From Myxococcales bacterium (GTDB lineage Bacteria; Myxococcota_A; Polyangia; Polyangiales; Polyangiaceae): DNA of 64,000 nucleotides. The notes beneath the pieces were generated by a model. The model made no database searches, was not told the origin of the DNA, and worked only from the letters and a program-made list of their open reading frames with translations. Made by a program: the position numbers and the translations under genes. Below are positions 23,053 through 31,673 of this stretch, in pieces; position 1 is the stretch's first letter, and every line of letters starts with the position of its first letter. The stretch lies in NCBI GenBank assembly GCA_004193285.1, contig SECP01000005.1, positions 124,001 to 188,000 on the forward strand, in the 5' to 3' direction.

Positions 23053-23754
23053 TCAGCTCGGAAGCGCACTCGCGATCACACTGCGTACGTGCGCCACGAG
23101 CTCGTCCCGCCGAGCTTCTCCATATTCGGCGGGGTCGACAGGCGGGTGCACCAGGACGCGCACCTGGCAGCCGTCCGTGATGTGAGCGCCTTTGGCGGGC
23201 AGCACGGCGCGCGTGCCCACGATCGTGACCGGCAAGATGCGCGCGCCGCTCTGCAGCGCCAAGTGGAAGCCGCCCTTGCGAAACTCTCCCAGCGCGCCGT
23301 CCAGGCTGCGGGTGCCCTCCGGCGCAATCCAGATCGAGGTGCCGTGCTGGAGCTCGGTGGCGGAAGCGAGCAATGTTTGGCGCGAGCGTTCCCGGTCATC
23401 GCGATCGAGCGCGATGAACCCCGCTCGGCGCATCGCGCGGCCCCACACCGGGACCCGGAACAGCTCCTTCTTGGCGACCATGCGGATACGGCGCTGCAGG
23501 GCCTGGTAAATGACCGGAATGTCGTAGAGCGACTGGTGATTGGACATGACGACGAAGCTCTCGCCGGGGAGCGCGCGCTCGGCTCCCTCCACGCGCAGGT
23601 CGATATGAGCGCGGTCGACGAGGGCGCGCGACCACTGCATGAGCCGCCGGTCGCTCGCCTCGAGCGTGAGCGTGCCGCGTAGGCTCTCCACGATCGTCGG
23701 AAAGCTGATGCGCAGCGTTTGCCAGATGGCGTGAGCGATGTGCGTCGCCGTCAC
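23053..23754 (-). CDS. 1-acyl-sn-glycerol-3-phosphate acyltransferase (PlsC family)
   Basis: The 233-aa PlsC/LPLAT protein has the catalytic box SNHQSLYDIPV (NHX4D, about 72-82), then GFIALDRDDRERS, and the substrate box APEGTRSLDGALGEFRKGG (about 140-158). It should acylate lysophosphatidic acid or a related lysolipid at the membrane. There is a short amphipathic N-terminal helix and no full transmembrane segment. It lies 4 bp downstream of the HTTM gene pair, so lipid acylation and the membrane carboxylase-like proteins are likely co-expressed. Confidence 0.92.
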   Translation of the reverse strand: MTATHIAHAIWQTLRISFPTIVESLRGTLTLEASDRRLMQWSRALVDRAHIDLRVEGAERALPGESFVVMSNHQSLYDIPVIYQALQRRIRMVAKKELFRVPVWGRAMRRAGFIALDRDDRERSRQTLLASATELQHGTSIWIAPEGTRSLDGALGEFRKGGFHLALQSGARILPVTIVGTRAVLPAKGAHITDGCQVRVLVHPPVDPAEYGEARRDELVAHVRSVIASALPS

Positions 23755-23758
23755 CCGG

Positions 23759-25744
23759 CTATTGTGCCCGAGGCCTGGCCCCTTTGCTCGCCGGACGCGC
23801 CGCTGGGGCCGGCGCCCCCTCTGTCGGTACGTAGCTGCTGGAAAACAGCGTGCGTCGCTCGGGAGCGGGGCGAGCCTGCCCAGGCGGAGCGAAGGCCTGG
23901 CTGACGTAAATGGCTTCGAAGGACGCGAGCTCGTCTTCCGGTCGCCCCGTCAGCTCGTGATGCTTCAGCAAGAAGTCGCGCACCCCGCCCCAGTACGCCC
24001 GGAAGCGCTCCTCGGCGATGCGGGTGTGGAAGTATCCCCAGATCAAGTTGGAGCGCGGCGCGCCGGGCGGCTGGAGCACGAACACGGGCTCCCCGCCGGT
24101 GAGCGGATCCAGCTTCCGGCCATCCTTGGTGCGGCCGTCGATGACGAGGCGCCCGTCGCTCATGGGCGGCGACGGCGCGAACATGCTCCACCCCTGGAAG
24201 ATGCGCGGGTAGGCGATGACCGCTTCGAAAGCGCGCGGGCGCCACAGCGGCTTCCACGCGGGCGGCACCGCCGGATTTTCGATGAGCAGCTGGCTACCGC
24301 AGACCACGAGCAGGGCCGCGAGCCCCGCCTCGCGCACGCTCGCGAAGAGCCGGCTGCGCCAGAGCAGTGCGGGGCTAGGCTCGTCCGCTCGCGCATCGCC
24401 TTGCTCCGGCAAATGCGACACGCCAAAGTCGCGATCCAGCTCGTCGGGGGCGGTAGCGAGCTGGGTTAGACGGCGCGCGACGCGGCGGCGCACCAGCGGA
24501 GCCAGCAGGCGCAGCGGCCGCCTTCCGAACCAAAGGGCGTCCGCGATGGCGAGCAGCGCGTCCCACCCGGCCACGGATTTCGTGCCGTTCACGCTCACGC
24601 ACAAGCTCTTCTCGGCTTTCTTCGGCGACTCTTCGTCCCGCGCGCGGAACGTGACGAAGCCGAGCAAGTCCAGGCGCTTGACCGTACGCGCCAGCGCGAG
24701 GGCCCAGCCGCTCTTCAGGTCCACGTGCACCACGCACGGGACCCGGCGTGCCGCAAAGTAACGCTTGAGCCAGTCCCACGCCTGAGTCGGCAGGAAGGCG
24801 CAAAAGACCACCAGCATGGCCCAAGAAAAGGAGCCGAGCTGGAGGACCGAATCGATCGAGAGGTGCAGCACCACCACGAGCGCGAAGGCCACCAGCCGTG
24901 TGACGTGCGCCCGCCACGGCGAAAGCAGCAGCAGCGGCACTGCCGCTTCGATCGCGAGCGTCGTGAAGGTGAGCACCTTCACGGCGCCGAGCGGCAGCGA
25001 CCCGCGCAGCCAAGCTCCCAGCCAGGTCACGAGGCGGTCCTGCTGGAGAAAGTAGTGAACGGCGGTCCCATCCCGCCAGGGGGCGCCGCTCTTTTGCACG
25101 GCATTGAAGCCGTAAATCGCAGCCCATTGCAGCAAGAGCGCGGTCACCGCCAGGCTCACGATCGGCTCGCGCCAGCGCGGCGGATCGGTCCGATCATTCA
25201 GGGCCGCGACGCTCGTTTCTTTTCGGGCCCGGAGCGAGGCGCGGAGCGCGTCCACGCTGAACCGCACCCCCAGCGGCAAGAAGGCCGTCCACACCAGCAA
25301 TAGGTTGAGGACGACCGAGCCGCCGTTCTCGATGAGCACGTTTCGGCTGTTCAAGCTGGTGGTGAGCAAGAGCGCGAGCAGCTGCATCAGCTTCGTTCGG
25401 TACCCGACCAGCAGCAGCAGGCAGACGAGCAGGTGCGCGCCCATCAGCAGCCGCACCTCGTTCGGAGAGCCGAAGGCGAGGTACACCGAAAACAGGTGAT
25501 CGCTCATCGGCTTGAACAAAGCGAAGTGGTTCGAGAGCCACCCCGTGTTCGAGTAGTGCGCGGGCACCTCCGGCAGCTTGAGGGCGACGTCGCAGAACAA
25601 GAGCGCGCCGAGCGCGACCCGCATCAGACCGAGCGAGCGAGGATCCGCGGAGCCGTAGAGCCGCACGATTTTGCCCCACGCCCCGACCGGAGCGGCAGGC
25701 GCTGGAGGAGGCGCGGGAGGCGCGAGCTCGAACTGCCGTTTCAT
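23759..25744 (-). CDS. HTTM-domain membrane protein with cysteine-less DCC1-like domain
   Basis: ATG at 25744 overlaps the upstream stop by 4 bp (ATGA) and gives 661 aa; the frame is open further upstream but that stretch lies over the neighbouring gene. The N-terminal half is an HTTM domain of several transmembrane helices, the fold of vitamin K-dependent gamma-carboxylases (GYRTKLMQLLALLLTTSLNSRN, IENGG, FLPLGVRFSVDAL). A DCC1/DUF393-like segment follows, but the DxDCxxC site reads DLKSGWA at 342-348, so both cysteines are gone. A C-terminal soluble block carries GWSMFAPSPP and DGRLVIDGRT. It is a diverged tandem copy of its upstream neighbour. The substrate is unknown. Confidence 0.8.
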   Translation of the reverse strand: MKRQFELAPPAPPPAPAAPVGAWGKIVRLYGSADPRSLGLMRVALGALLFCDVALKLPEVPAHYSNTGWLSNHFALFKPMSDHLFSVYLAFGSPNEVRLLMGAHLLVCLLLLVGYRTKLMQLLALLLTTSLNSRNVLIENGGSVVLNLLLVWTAFLPLGVRFSVDALRASLRARKETSVAALNDRTDPPRWREPIVSLAVTALLLQWAAIYGFNAVQKSGAPWRDGTAVHYFLQQDRLVTWLGAWLRGSLPLGAVKVLTFTTLAIEAAVPLLLLSPWRAHVTRLVAFALVVVLHLSIDSVLQLGSFSWAMLVVFCAFLPTQAWDWLKRYFAARRVPCVVHVDLKSGWALALARTVKRLDLLGFVTFRARDEESPKKAEKSLCVSVNGTKSVAGWDALLAIADALWFGRRPLRLLAPLVRRRVARRLTQLATAPDELDRDFGVSHLPEQGDARADEPSPALLWRSRLFASVREAGLAALLVVCGSQLLIENPAVPPAWKPLWRPRAFEAVIAYPRIFQGWSMFAPSPPMSDGRLVIDGRTKDGRKLDPLTGGEPVFVLQPPGAPRSNLIWGYFHTRIAEERFRAYWGGVRDFLLKHHELTGRPEDELASFEAIYVSQAFAPPGQARPAPERRTLFSSSYVPTEGAPAPAARPASKGARPRAQ

Positions 25745-27705
25745 CGCTTGCTCCCCCTTTCCCTGGTGCGCTCGAGCCAGGGCTTGGCCCCTGAGTCGCG
25801 GACGGCGCCGTAGCTCACGAGCTTTTCGGGCGGCAGCGGTACTCCGTGCTTCTCGCCGGGCTTGGGCGACTTGTCTTGAATCCACCAAACGTCGAAAGCG
25901 ACCAGCTGCTCCGCGGGCTTTCCGACGTACAGGTGGCGATTGATCAGGTAGGCGCGCAAGAACTGGCGGCGGCCCTGGTTGTGGGGCCAGCGAATGTGGT
26001 TGCTGTAGTCGCACCACAGTTGGTCATGCCCCCAACCGCGCGGAGACTCGGGGTCGAACTCGGGCGTCTCGCCGGTGAACGGGTCGAGCTTTCGGCCGTC
26101 CGCGGTGCGGCCGTCCACCACTAGTCGCCCGTCGTCGTACGGCGGCTCGGGCGCGAACATGCCCCAGCCCTCCAGCATCCGGGTGTAGCCGATGGCCTCC
26201 GTCATCCACTCCGGACGCGTTTTCAGGTGCACTCGGCGCGACACGTAGGGGTTGCTCTTGATGACCTCGGTGGAGAGCACCAGCATCATCACGAAGGCTA
26301 GCGTTTCGCGGCCGATCGCCCGGAAGTTGCGCAAATCATTGCCGATGCGACCTAGCCACGGCTCCGCCGAGGGCGAGTCCTGGGACGGCGGCGGTGCGAT
26401 ACCGCACGCGCCCAAGCCGAAAAAGCTGGAGATAGCCAAGCGGTTGTCGGCGACCGCGCGGTAAGCCAAGCGCGTCAGCTGCGACAGCCCCGGCACGTAC
26501 ATCCACGCTGCGACCACGATGCCGAACGGCAACGCTCTCAGCAGGCGACGCACCGCTCGCTCTTCGATGAAGAAGCGCCCCGCATGGTCCACGACGACCA
26601 CGCTCGTCTCGCACTGTTTGGGGTCGAGGCCGGCCGGCAGCTTCTCGAGGTCGTCGTTGCCGATGAACGTGAGGACATGCCAGGGGTCCAGGCGCTTGAG
26701 AACCCGGCACGTGAAGAGACAGATTCCGCAGTCGGAGTCGAAGATGACCGTGACTTTGCGGGTGGGGCGGCCGAACCAGCGCCCCAAGAAATTCAGCTCT
26801 TCCTGGCCGAAGAGCATCAAGAAGAACATCACCATCACGTAAGAAAATGGCCCGAGCCGCGAAAGCGCCGCGATGTTTCCGTGGAGCCCGAGCGCGAGCA
26901 CGAAGGCCACTCGGCGCATCCACTTCTGTGAGGAAGGCACGAGCAAGATGAACGCGAGCGCGCCTTCGACGATCAACGTAGCGCGCGTCAAAACCGCGAA
27001 GACCCAGAACGGCACGTGCTCACGGGCCCAAACCCCGAGGCCCGTCACGATCCGATCTTGGTACAAGAACCAATAGATGGCGCTGTGATCGCGCCAGCCC
27101 GCTCCGCTCTTGTGCACGCAGTTGAAGAAGTAGATGACGCTCCACTGCAAGATCAGCCCAAACACCACGATTGAAACGAACGGCTCGACCGGCGCGGTCT
27201 CGCGCTGATTCAATTGCGCAGCGCTCTTTTCGTGCACGGCGCCGAGGGAGCGGCGTATTGCGTCTATCGAGAAGCACTGGCCGAGGGGCAGGAACAAGGT
27301 CCAGATCGCGAGCGAATGCGTGACTACCGAGCCGCCGTTTTCGGTAAACAGGTTCCGTGAGTGCAGGCTCGTGATCAGGAAGGCGGAAAGGATGTGGAAC
27401 AGCCGCGTCCGGTAGCCGACCGTGAAGCACGCGAACACGACGAAGGTCAGCGCAAACGCCAAGTGCACTTCTTCGACCGTCGAGAAGACGTGATAGATCG
27501 AGAAGAGGTCCTGCCCCATCGGCGCGAACAACGAGAAGTGGTTCGGCAGCACCCCGTCGTTCGAGAACAGGAGGCGCGCGTAGCTCCAGCGGTAGAAGAG
27601 CTCGCTGAGGAGCAAACAGCCGAAACAGATTCGGAAGATGCCGAGCCAACGGGGGTCTACGCGGCGGTAGTGCTCGTTGAAGAAAGCGGTGAGCTTCGAA
27701 AGCAT
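25741..27705 (-). CDS. HTTM-domain protein fused to DCC1-type thiol-disulfide oxidoreductase
   Basis: ATG at 27705 is chosen because the conserved HTTM start (FFNEHYRRVDPRWLGIFRI) follows directly; in-frame starts at 27789 and 27891 would add basic low-complexity sequence. The product is 654 aa. The HTTM membrane domain (about 15-310) is followed by a DCC1/DUF393 domain with an intact DSDCGIC at 323-329 (Cys326, Cys329). Last is a soluble block with GWGMFAPEPP and DGRLVVDGRT. HTTM proteins relate to vitamin K-dependent gamma-carboxylase and epoxidase; the thiol pair could recycle a quinone or disulfide (inference). It is first in a three-gene operon with its paralogue and plsC. Confidence 0.82.
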   Translation of the reverse strand: MLSKLTAFFNEHYRRVDPRWLGIFRICFGCLLLSELFYRWSYARLLFSNDGVLPNHFSLFAPMGQDLFSIYHVFSTVEEVHLAFALTFVVFACFTVGYRTRLFHILSAFLITSLHSRNLFTENGGSVVTHSLAIWTLFLPLGQCFSIDAIRRSLGAVHEKSAAQLNQRETAPVEPFVSIVVFGLILQWSVIYFFNCVHKSGAGWRDHSAIYWFLYQDRIVTGLGVWAREHVPFWVFAVLTRATLIVEGALAFILLVPSSQKWMRRVAFVLALGLHGNIAALSRLGPFSYVMVMFFLMLFGQEELNFLGRWFGRPTRKVTVIFDSDCGICLFTCRVLKRLDPWHVLTFIGNDDLEKLPAGLDPKQCETSVVVVDHAGRFFIEERAVRRLLRALPFGIVVAAWMYVPGLSQLTRLAYRAVADNRLAISSFFGLGACGIAPPPSQDSPSAEPWLGRIGNDLRNFRAIGRETLAFVMMLVLSTEVIKSNPYVSRRVHLKTRPEWMTEAIGYTRMLEGWGMFAPEPPYDDGRLVVDGRTADGRKLDPFTGETPEFDPESPRGWGHDQLWCDYSNHIRWPHNQGRRQFLRAYLINRHLYVGKPAEQLVAFDVWWIQDKSPKPGEKHGVPLPPEKLVSYGAVRDSGAKPWLERTRERGSKR

Positions 27706-28006
27706 TGCGGTGGGCGTGGCCCGGCGTCGGCTCCCTCCACGGCGACCGAGCGGGGGCGGGACTGTATCAAACGCCGTCAGGCGAGCCATGGCCTCGCGAC
27801 TTGCCCCGAATATTGCGCCTCTTTCCTGCTTGGCGAAGGCAAGGCCCGGCCGACCAGGGCCGGCGGCGCGCCCTCCTATTCCCGTGCGCAAACAAGTACT
27901 TACTTAAGATCGGCCGGCTTGGCGACCACGATGCTCTCATGGTATTTCTCCACGATTGCGGGCAGCCCTCTTCGCTCTCCCAGCGGCTGGCCATTCGAAG
28001 GAAATC
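27706..28006. other. Divergent intergenic region between HTTM operon and gltJ-like gene
   Basis: This roughly 300-bp gap holds the promoters of two divergent units. It contains an AT-richer patch at 27890-27910 with AAGTACTT followed by ACTTAAG, possibly a regulator site. The gltJ-like start has a good Shine-Dalgarno (AAGGA). No tRNA, repeat or small gene was convincing. If the HTTM start is upstream at 27789 or 27891 the gap shrinks accordingly. Confidence 0.4.
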
Positions 28007-29830
28007 ATGAACGTCAGCTGCACGTCTTGCTCGGCCAAATACGCGATCCCGGATGAGAAGGTCCGCGGGAAGAAGGTGAAGATCACCTGCAAGCACTGCG
28101 GCACGGGCATCATCGTGGACGGCACGAAGATCGACGCGCAGGGTGAAGCGGCTCCGGTGGCGGCCGCACAAGCTGCTCCCGCAGCGGCTCCCGCGCCGGC
28201 TTCGGTTGTGGCCGCCGCACCGGCACCTGCTCCCGTAGCGCCTCCGGTGGCGGCTGCTCCCACTGCGGCTGCTCCGAAGGCCGCTGCGGCACCAGCGGAG
28301 CCGAGCTTCGACATCGCCTACCCGGATGATCGACAAGAGACGCTCCCGCTCGGAGCGCTTGCCGACAAGTTCGTGGCCGGCACGTTGACGAACGAAGCCT
28401 TCATCTGGCGCGAGGGCATGCCGGATTGGAAGGCTCCGTTGGACATCCCGGAAATTGCCGCGGCGATCGCTGCGCGCGGCGGCAAGAAGCCTGTCTTCAG
28501 CGCCTCCGCCCTGGGGGACGACGAAGCCACGAAGATCCAAGAGTCGCCCTTCGACGGTCTCCCCGCTGACGTCGCGGGCGAGTGGCGTGAGCCGGCGAAG
28601 GAAGCGCCCAGCAACCCAGCCGCGGCCTTCGATTTGCGGTCGCCCTCGGCGCTGCCCTTCGAGAAGCCAGAGTCGGCGCTCAGCCCCAAGCCGCAGGCCG
28701 CGGCCGCGAGCCCTGCCCCGGCTGCGGTCGCCGCGCCCGCGCCCGCAACCGCAGCTCCCAAGCCCGCCGCCGCTCGTCGTAGCGCGGCTCGAGGAGGTGG
28801 CGACTTGTTCGGCGACTTGGCCGCTGCCGGCAGCGAGGACGACGAGTCGCTCGGTACGGACGCGAAAGAAGCCGCACCGAAGATGACCGGTCAGCGCAAC
28901 GAGAGCTCCGTATTGTTCTCGCTCGACGCGCTCACCAAGCAAGAGCCGAAGCCCGCCGCGAAGAAAGCCGCGCCCAAGCAGGACGACGCCGCCGCCCTGC
29001 TCATGGGCCTCGACTCGGGCCCGAGCTCGCTCGCCAACGTGGGCAACTCGTTCGGCTCTGCGTTCTCGGCTCCAGATTTCAACGCCCCTGTCGTCGCCGC
29101 TCCCGTCCCGGAGGTGCGCGCGGCGGACGGGCTCGGCGGCGTTGCACCCTATGAGAAGAAGAAGGGCGGCTCCGGCATCTGGATCGCGCTCGTCGGCGTG
29201 CTCGTGCTGGGTGGCGGGGCAGCGGCTATGGTCATGTCCGGCAAGCTCGCCTCTACTCCCCCGCCTGCACCGAGCGCCCCCGTCGCGGTCAAGCCGGCAG
29301 AAACGACGCCCGCTCCCGCCGCAACTCCCGAAGCCCCCGCGCCCGCCGCGGACTCGGTCGCGGCCGCCGCAAGCGCTGCTCCGGCGGCCGGCGGAAGCGC
29401 CGCCGCTACCGTCACTCCCGGCGCGGCCGGGGGAGCCGCCACACCTCCGCCCGCAGCGGTCGCGGCGACGCCCAAGCCGGGTGAGCCCGCCAAGCCGGCG
29501 GAGAAGTCGGCAGAAAAACCCGCGGAAAAGCCGGCCGAGAAGCCAGCCGAAGTGAGCGGCGCGGCGCCGTTCGACACCGCCGCCGCCAAGGCCGCGCTCG
29601 GAGCCGCAGCCGCGAATGCAGGCAGCTGCAAAACGGCGGACGGCCCCACCGGCGGAGGCAAGGTCTCGGTCACGTTCATGCCGAGCGGTCGCGCCACCAA
29701 CACGCAGGTCTCCGGCGATCTCGCCGGCACCGCGGTCGGCGGCTGCGTGGCACGCCTCTTCCGCAGCGCGAAAGTGCCCGCGTTCTCCGGCGATGCGGTG
29801 ACGGTTACCAAGTCCTTCAGCGTGCAGTAA
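28007..29830 (+). CDS. GltJ/AgmX-like motility scaffold protein
   Basis: ATG at 28007 follows an AAGGA ribosome site and gives 607 aa. The order of domains matches Myxococcus GltJ (AgmX). A zinc ribbon with paired Cys (CTSCSAKY..., TCKHCGTG; about 5-35) comes first. A GYF_2-like domain (PLGALADKF, FIWREGMPDWKAPLDI; about 105-155) follows, then a long Ala/Pro-rich cytoplasmic linker. One transmembrane helix (about 390-412) leads to a Pro/Ala periplasmic stretch with PAEK repeats, and to a C-terminal AgmX/PglI-TonB-like domain (SVTFMPSGRATNTQVSG). GltJ links cytoplasmic polarity and motor proteins to the envelope. Here the gene stands alone, without other glt genes. Confidence 0.8.
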   Translation: MNVSCTSCSAKYAIPDEKVRGKKVKITCKHCGTGIIVDGTKIDAQGEAAPVAAAQAAPAAAPAPASVVAAAPAPAPVAPPVAAAPTAAAPKAAAAPAEPSFDIAYPDDRQETLPLGALADKFVAGTLTNEAFIWREGMPDWKAPLDIPEIAAAIAARGGKKPVFSASALGDDEATKIQESPFDGLPADVAGEWREPAKEAPSNPAAAFDLRSPSALPFEKPESALSPKPQAAAASPAPAAVAAPAPATAAPKPAAARRSAARGGGDLFGDLAAAGSEDDESLGTDAKEAAPKMTGQRNESSVLFSLDALTKQEPKPAAKKAAPKQDDAAALLMGLDSGPSSLANVGNSFGSAFSAPDFNAPVVAAPVPEVRAADGLGGVAPYEKKKGGSGIWIALVGVLVLGGGAAAMVMSGKLASTPPPAPSAPVAVKPAETTPAPAATPEAPAPAADSVAAAASAAPAAGGSAAATVTPGAAGGAATPPPAAVAATPKPGEPAKPAEKSAEKPAEKPAEKPAEVSGAAPFDTAAAKAALGAAAANAGSCKTADGPTGGGKVSVTFMPSGRATNTQVSGDLAGTAVGGCVARLFRSAKVPAFSGDAVTVTKSFSVQ

Positions 29831-29843
29831 GCGCTATGCCCGG

Positions 29844-29867
29844 AGGGGCTGCCACGCCGCAGCCCCT
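29844..29867. terminator. Hairpin between convergent gltJ-like and L,D-transpeptidase genes
   Basis: A perfect 9-bp stem (AGGGGCTGC / GCAGCCCCT) with a 6-nt loop begins 14 bp after the gltJ-like stop. There is no long T-run. Its symmetry and location suggest a shared terminator. Confidence 0.5.
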
Positions 29868-29891
29868 GCTTACCCGTCTGCCAACGCGAAG

Positions 29892-31541
29892 CTAGGGGTG
29901 CACGTTGACGAGGGTGCCTTCCTCGAAGCCGCGCTGGCCCGAGTATGCGCCGTGCCAGTGCTCGGGGACGTCCGGGGACGACCAGAAGAATACATAGCGA
30001 GCGTCGATGGGCGAGAGGTTGATGCAGCCGTGGGAGCGAGCGCGGCCGAAGTCGTCGTGCCAGTACGCGGCGTGGAGCGCGTAGCCTGCTTTGAAGTACA
30101 TGACCCACGGCACGTCGCGTAGCTCGAACTCGTGATCCGCGACCGCCGAGTCCATCGTCGTGGTGATGTGCTTTTGGTAGATGCGAAACTGCCCGACGGG
30201 GGTGCTGAGAGTCTTCGCGGGATCCCCGAGGCCATCTTTTCCGGTCGAGACGAGGGTCACGAACACGGGCTGTGCGCCCTCGTACAGCGTGAGCACTTGA
30301 TTCTGAATCGAGACATCGATCCACTTGCTGCTGCCCCGAGCCCACCCAGGTAGCTTGCTGGTCTTGGCGGCGGTCTTGAGGTCGGCGCTCGCTACCCAGG
30401 CGCCGTCTCGGGTCTCCACCATGCGCTCCCCGCGCAGCTCCTTGACGCTGCCCGTGAGCGCTACGAGGGAACGGCCCGGGAGCTTCTCCGCATCGACCAG
30501 CTTGCCGCTGTCCAGGCGGTAGCTCTTGACGCCCTCCTTGCGCGCGAACGCCACCGGCAGGCCGAGCTTCCGGATGTCGTAGCCATGAAACGGGGACCCG
30601 GAGTCGGCCTTCAGCTTGTCGGCCGGAATGAGTCGCGCGTCGGCCGAGATCGCGAAGCGGCGATTCTGCGTCTCGGGCCCGGCCACGAAAGTGCCGACCA
30701 AGGAGATGCCCGCGTGCCGCTTCACCCGGTTCGAAATCACCGCGTAAGACGGCACTTTGAAGGACGAAACATTGGGGATCTTCCGGCCGCCCTCCAGCCA
30801 CCAGGGCACTTTGTCGGTGCCGTCGCCGCCGAAGCGCTGGCTCTCATCCAGCGGCCGCGCGTGCTCGGGGATGCCGCCGATGGCGAGCCCCTGCTCGTCC
30901 AGGGGCACGTCGTTGGCGCCCACGTCGAGCTCGTCCCACTTCTCCTTGAGCCGGGCGTGGTTGCGCAAGTGCCGTTCCAGCCGCATTTCGTACTGAAATT
31001 GCTCGTCCTTGCTCGGCACCTTCATGTAGGAGGGCGCAATCGAGCGCACGAATGCGTAGGGATACGGCATCGGCTTCTTCCGATCCGGCTCGAGCGACAT
31101 CGCGCGCACCAGCGGGTGGTCCAGCTTGGTCGTGGCGTTGCTGCCCGCGCAAACGAAGCCGAGCGGCCGCACGGCGTACCAGCCCTCCGGGCAGCCATCC
31201 TTGGTGAGCGGCTCCGCGGAGCGCGCCACTTGGGCGCCGAGTCGCAAGTAGCCAACGACCTCGGCCTTCGGGTCAGGCTTGGCGTAAACCGGCGCTTGCA
31301 TCGATATCGGCGCTAACCGAGGGCCGTCCGCGGGCGGCACGGGGACGTGGACCCAGTCCTGCACCAGGGGCGGAGCTATCGCGCCGTTCTCCGGCTTCAC
31401 GCGCATCGCGGCTGGATCTTTGCGCGACAGCCAACTGTTGCCGTCGCATCCGGCCAAAGCCCAAGTCGCAAGCCAGGCGAGCCCGGCGAAGGCGGCCCGG
31501 GTCACGGGCGGAACGGTGCGAGCCTCGCGTAGCCTAGCCAT
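29892..31541 (-). CDS. L,D-transpeptidase (YkuD) lipoprotein
   Basis: Starting at ATG 31541 gives 549 aa with a lipoprotein signal peptide and lipobox LAGC (Cys32); ATG at 31553 is an equal alternative. An SH3b-like segment (about 75-135, VYAKPDPKAEVVGYLRLG) precedes a long middle region. The C-terminal YkuD domain (about 385-530) has the full active site HAAYWHDDFGRARSHGCINL, with nucleophile Cys506. Such enzymes make 3-3 peptidoglycan cross-links or attach proteins to the wall in the periplasm. A lipid-anchored form this long is unusual compared with the 200-350 aa typical enzymes. It is divergent from gltA. Confidence 0.9.
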   Translation of the reverse strand: MARLREARTVPPVTRAAFAGLAWLATWALAGCDGNSWLSRKDPAAMRVKPENGAIAPPLVQDWVHVPVPPADGPRLAPISMQAPVYAKPDPKAEVVGYLRLGAQVARSAEPLTKDGCPEGWYAVRPLGFVCAGSNATTKLDHPLVRAMSLEPDRKKPMPYPYAFVRSIAPSYMKVPSKDEQFQYEMRLERHLRNHARLKEKWDELDVGANDVPLDEQGLAIGGIPEHARPLDESQRFGGDGTDKVPWWLEGGRKIPNVSSFKVPSYAVISNRVKRHAGISLVGTFVAGPETQNRRFAISADARLIPADKLKADSGSPFHGYDIRKLGLPVAFARKEGVKSYRLDSGKLVDAEKLPGRSLVALTGSVKELRGERMVETRDGAWVASADLKTAAKTSKLPGWARGSSKWIDVSIQNQVLTLYEGAQPVFVTLVSTGKDGLGDPAKTLSTPVGQFRIYQKHITTTMDSAVADHEFELRDVPWVMYFKAGYALHAAYWHDDFGRARSHGCINLSPIDARYVFFWSSPDVPEHWHGAYSGQRGFEEGTLVNVHP

Positions 31542-31673
31542 CCCCTTGCCCATGCCAAAACCCGGCGGGGTGGCCAAGAAAGCGGCAGAAACTCTTGCGC
31601 TGCCGGCGTGGTCGAGGAAGGCTCCAAAGCCCAAAGCGCTAAAGCCCGACAGGAAGATCAGAGCGAGCGAAAT

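Noticed and set aside
27767..28942. Open frame of 391 codons opposite the gltJ-like start
   Set aside because: Shadow of the Ala/Pro-rich coding region; product is Arg/Gly repeats without a recognisable fold.
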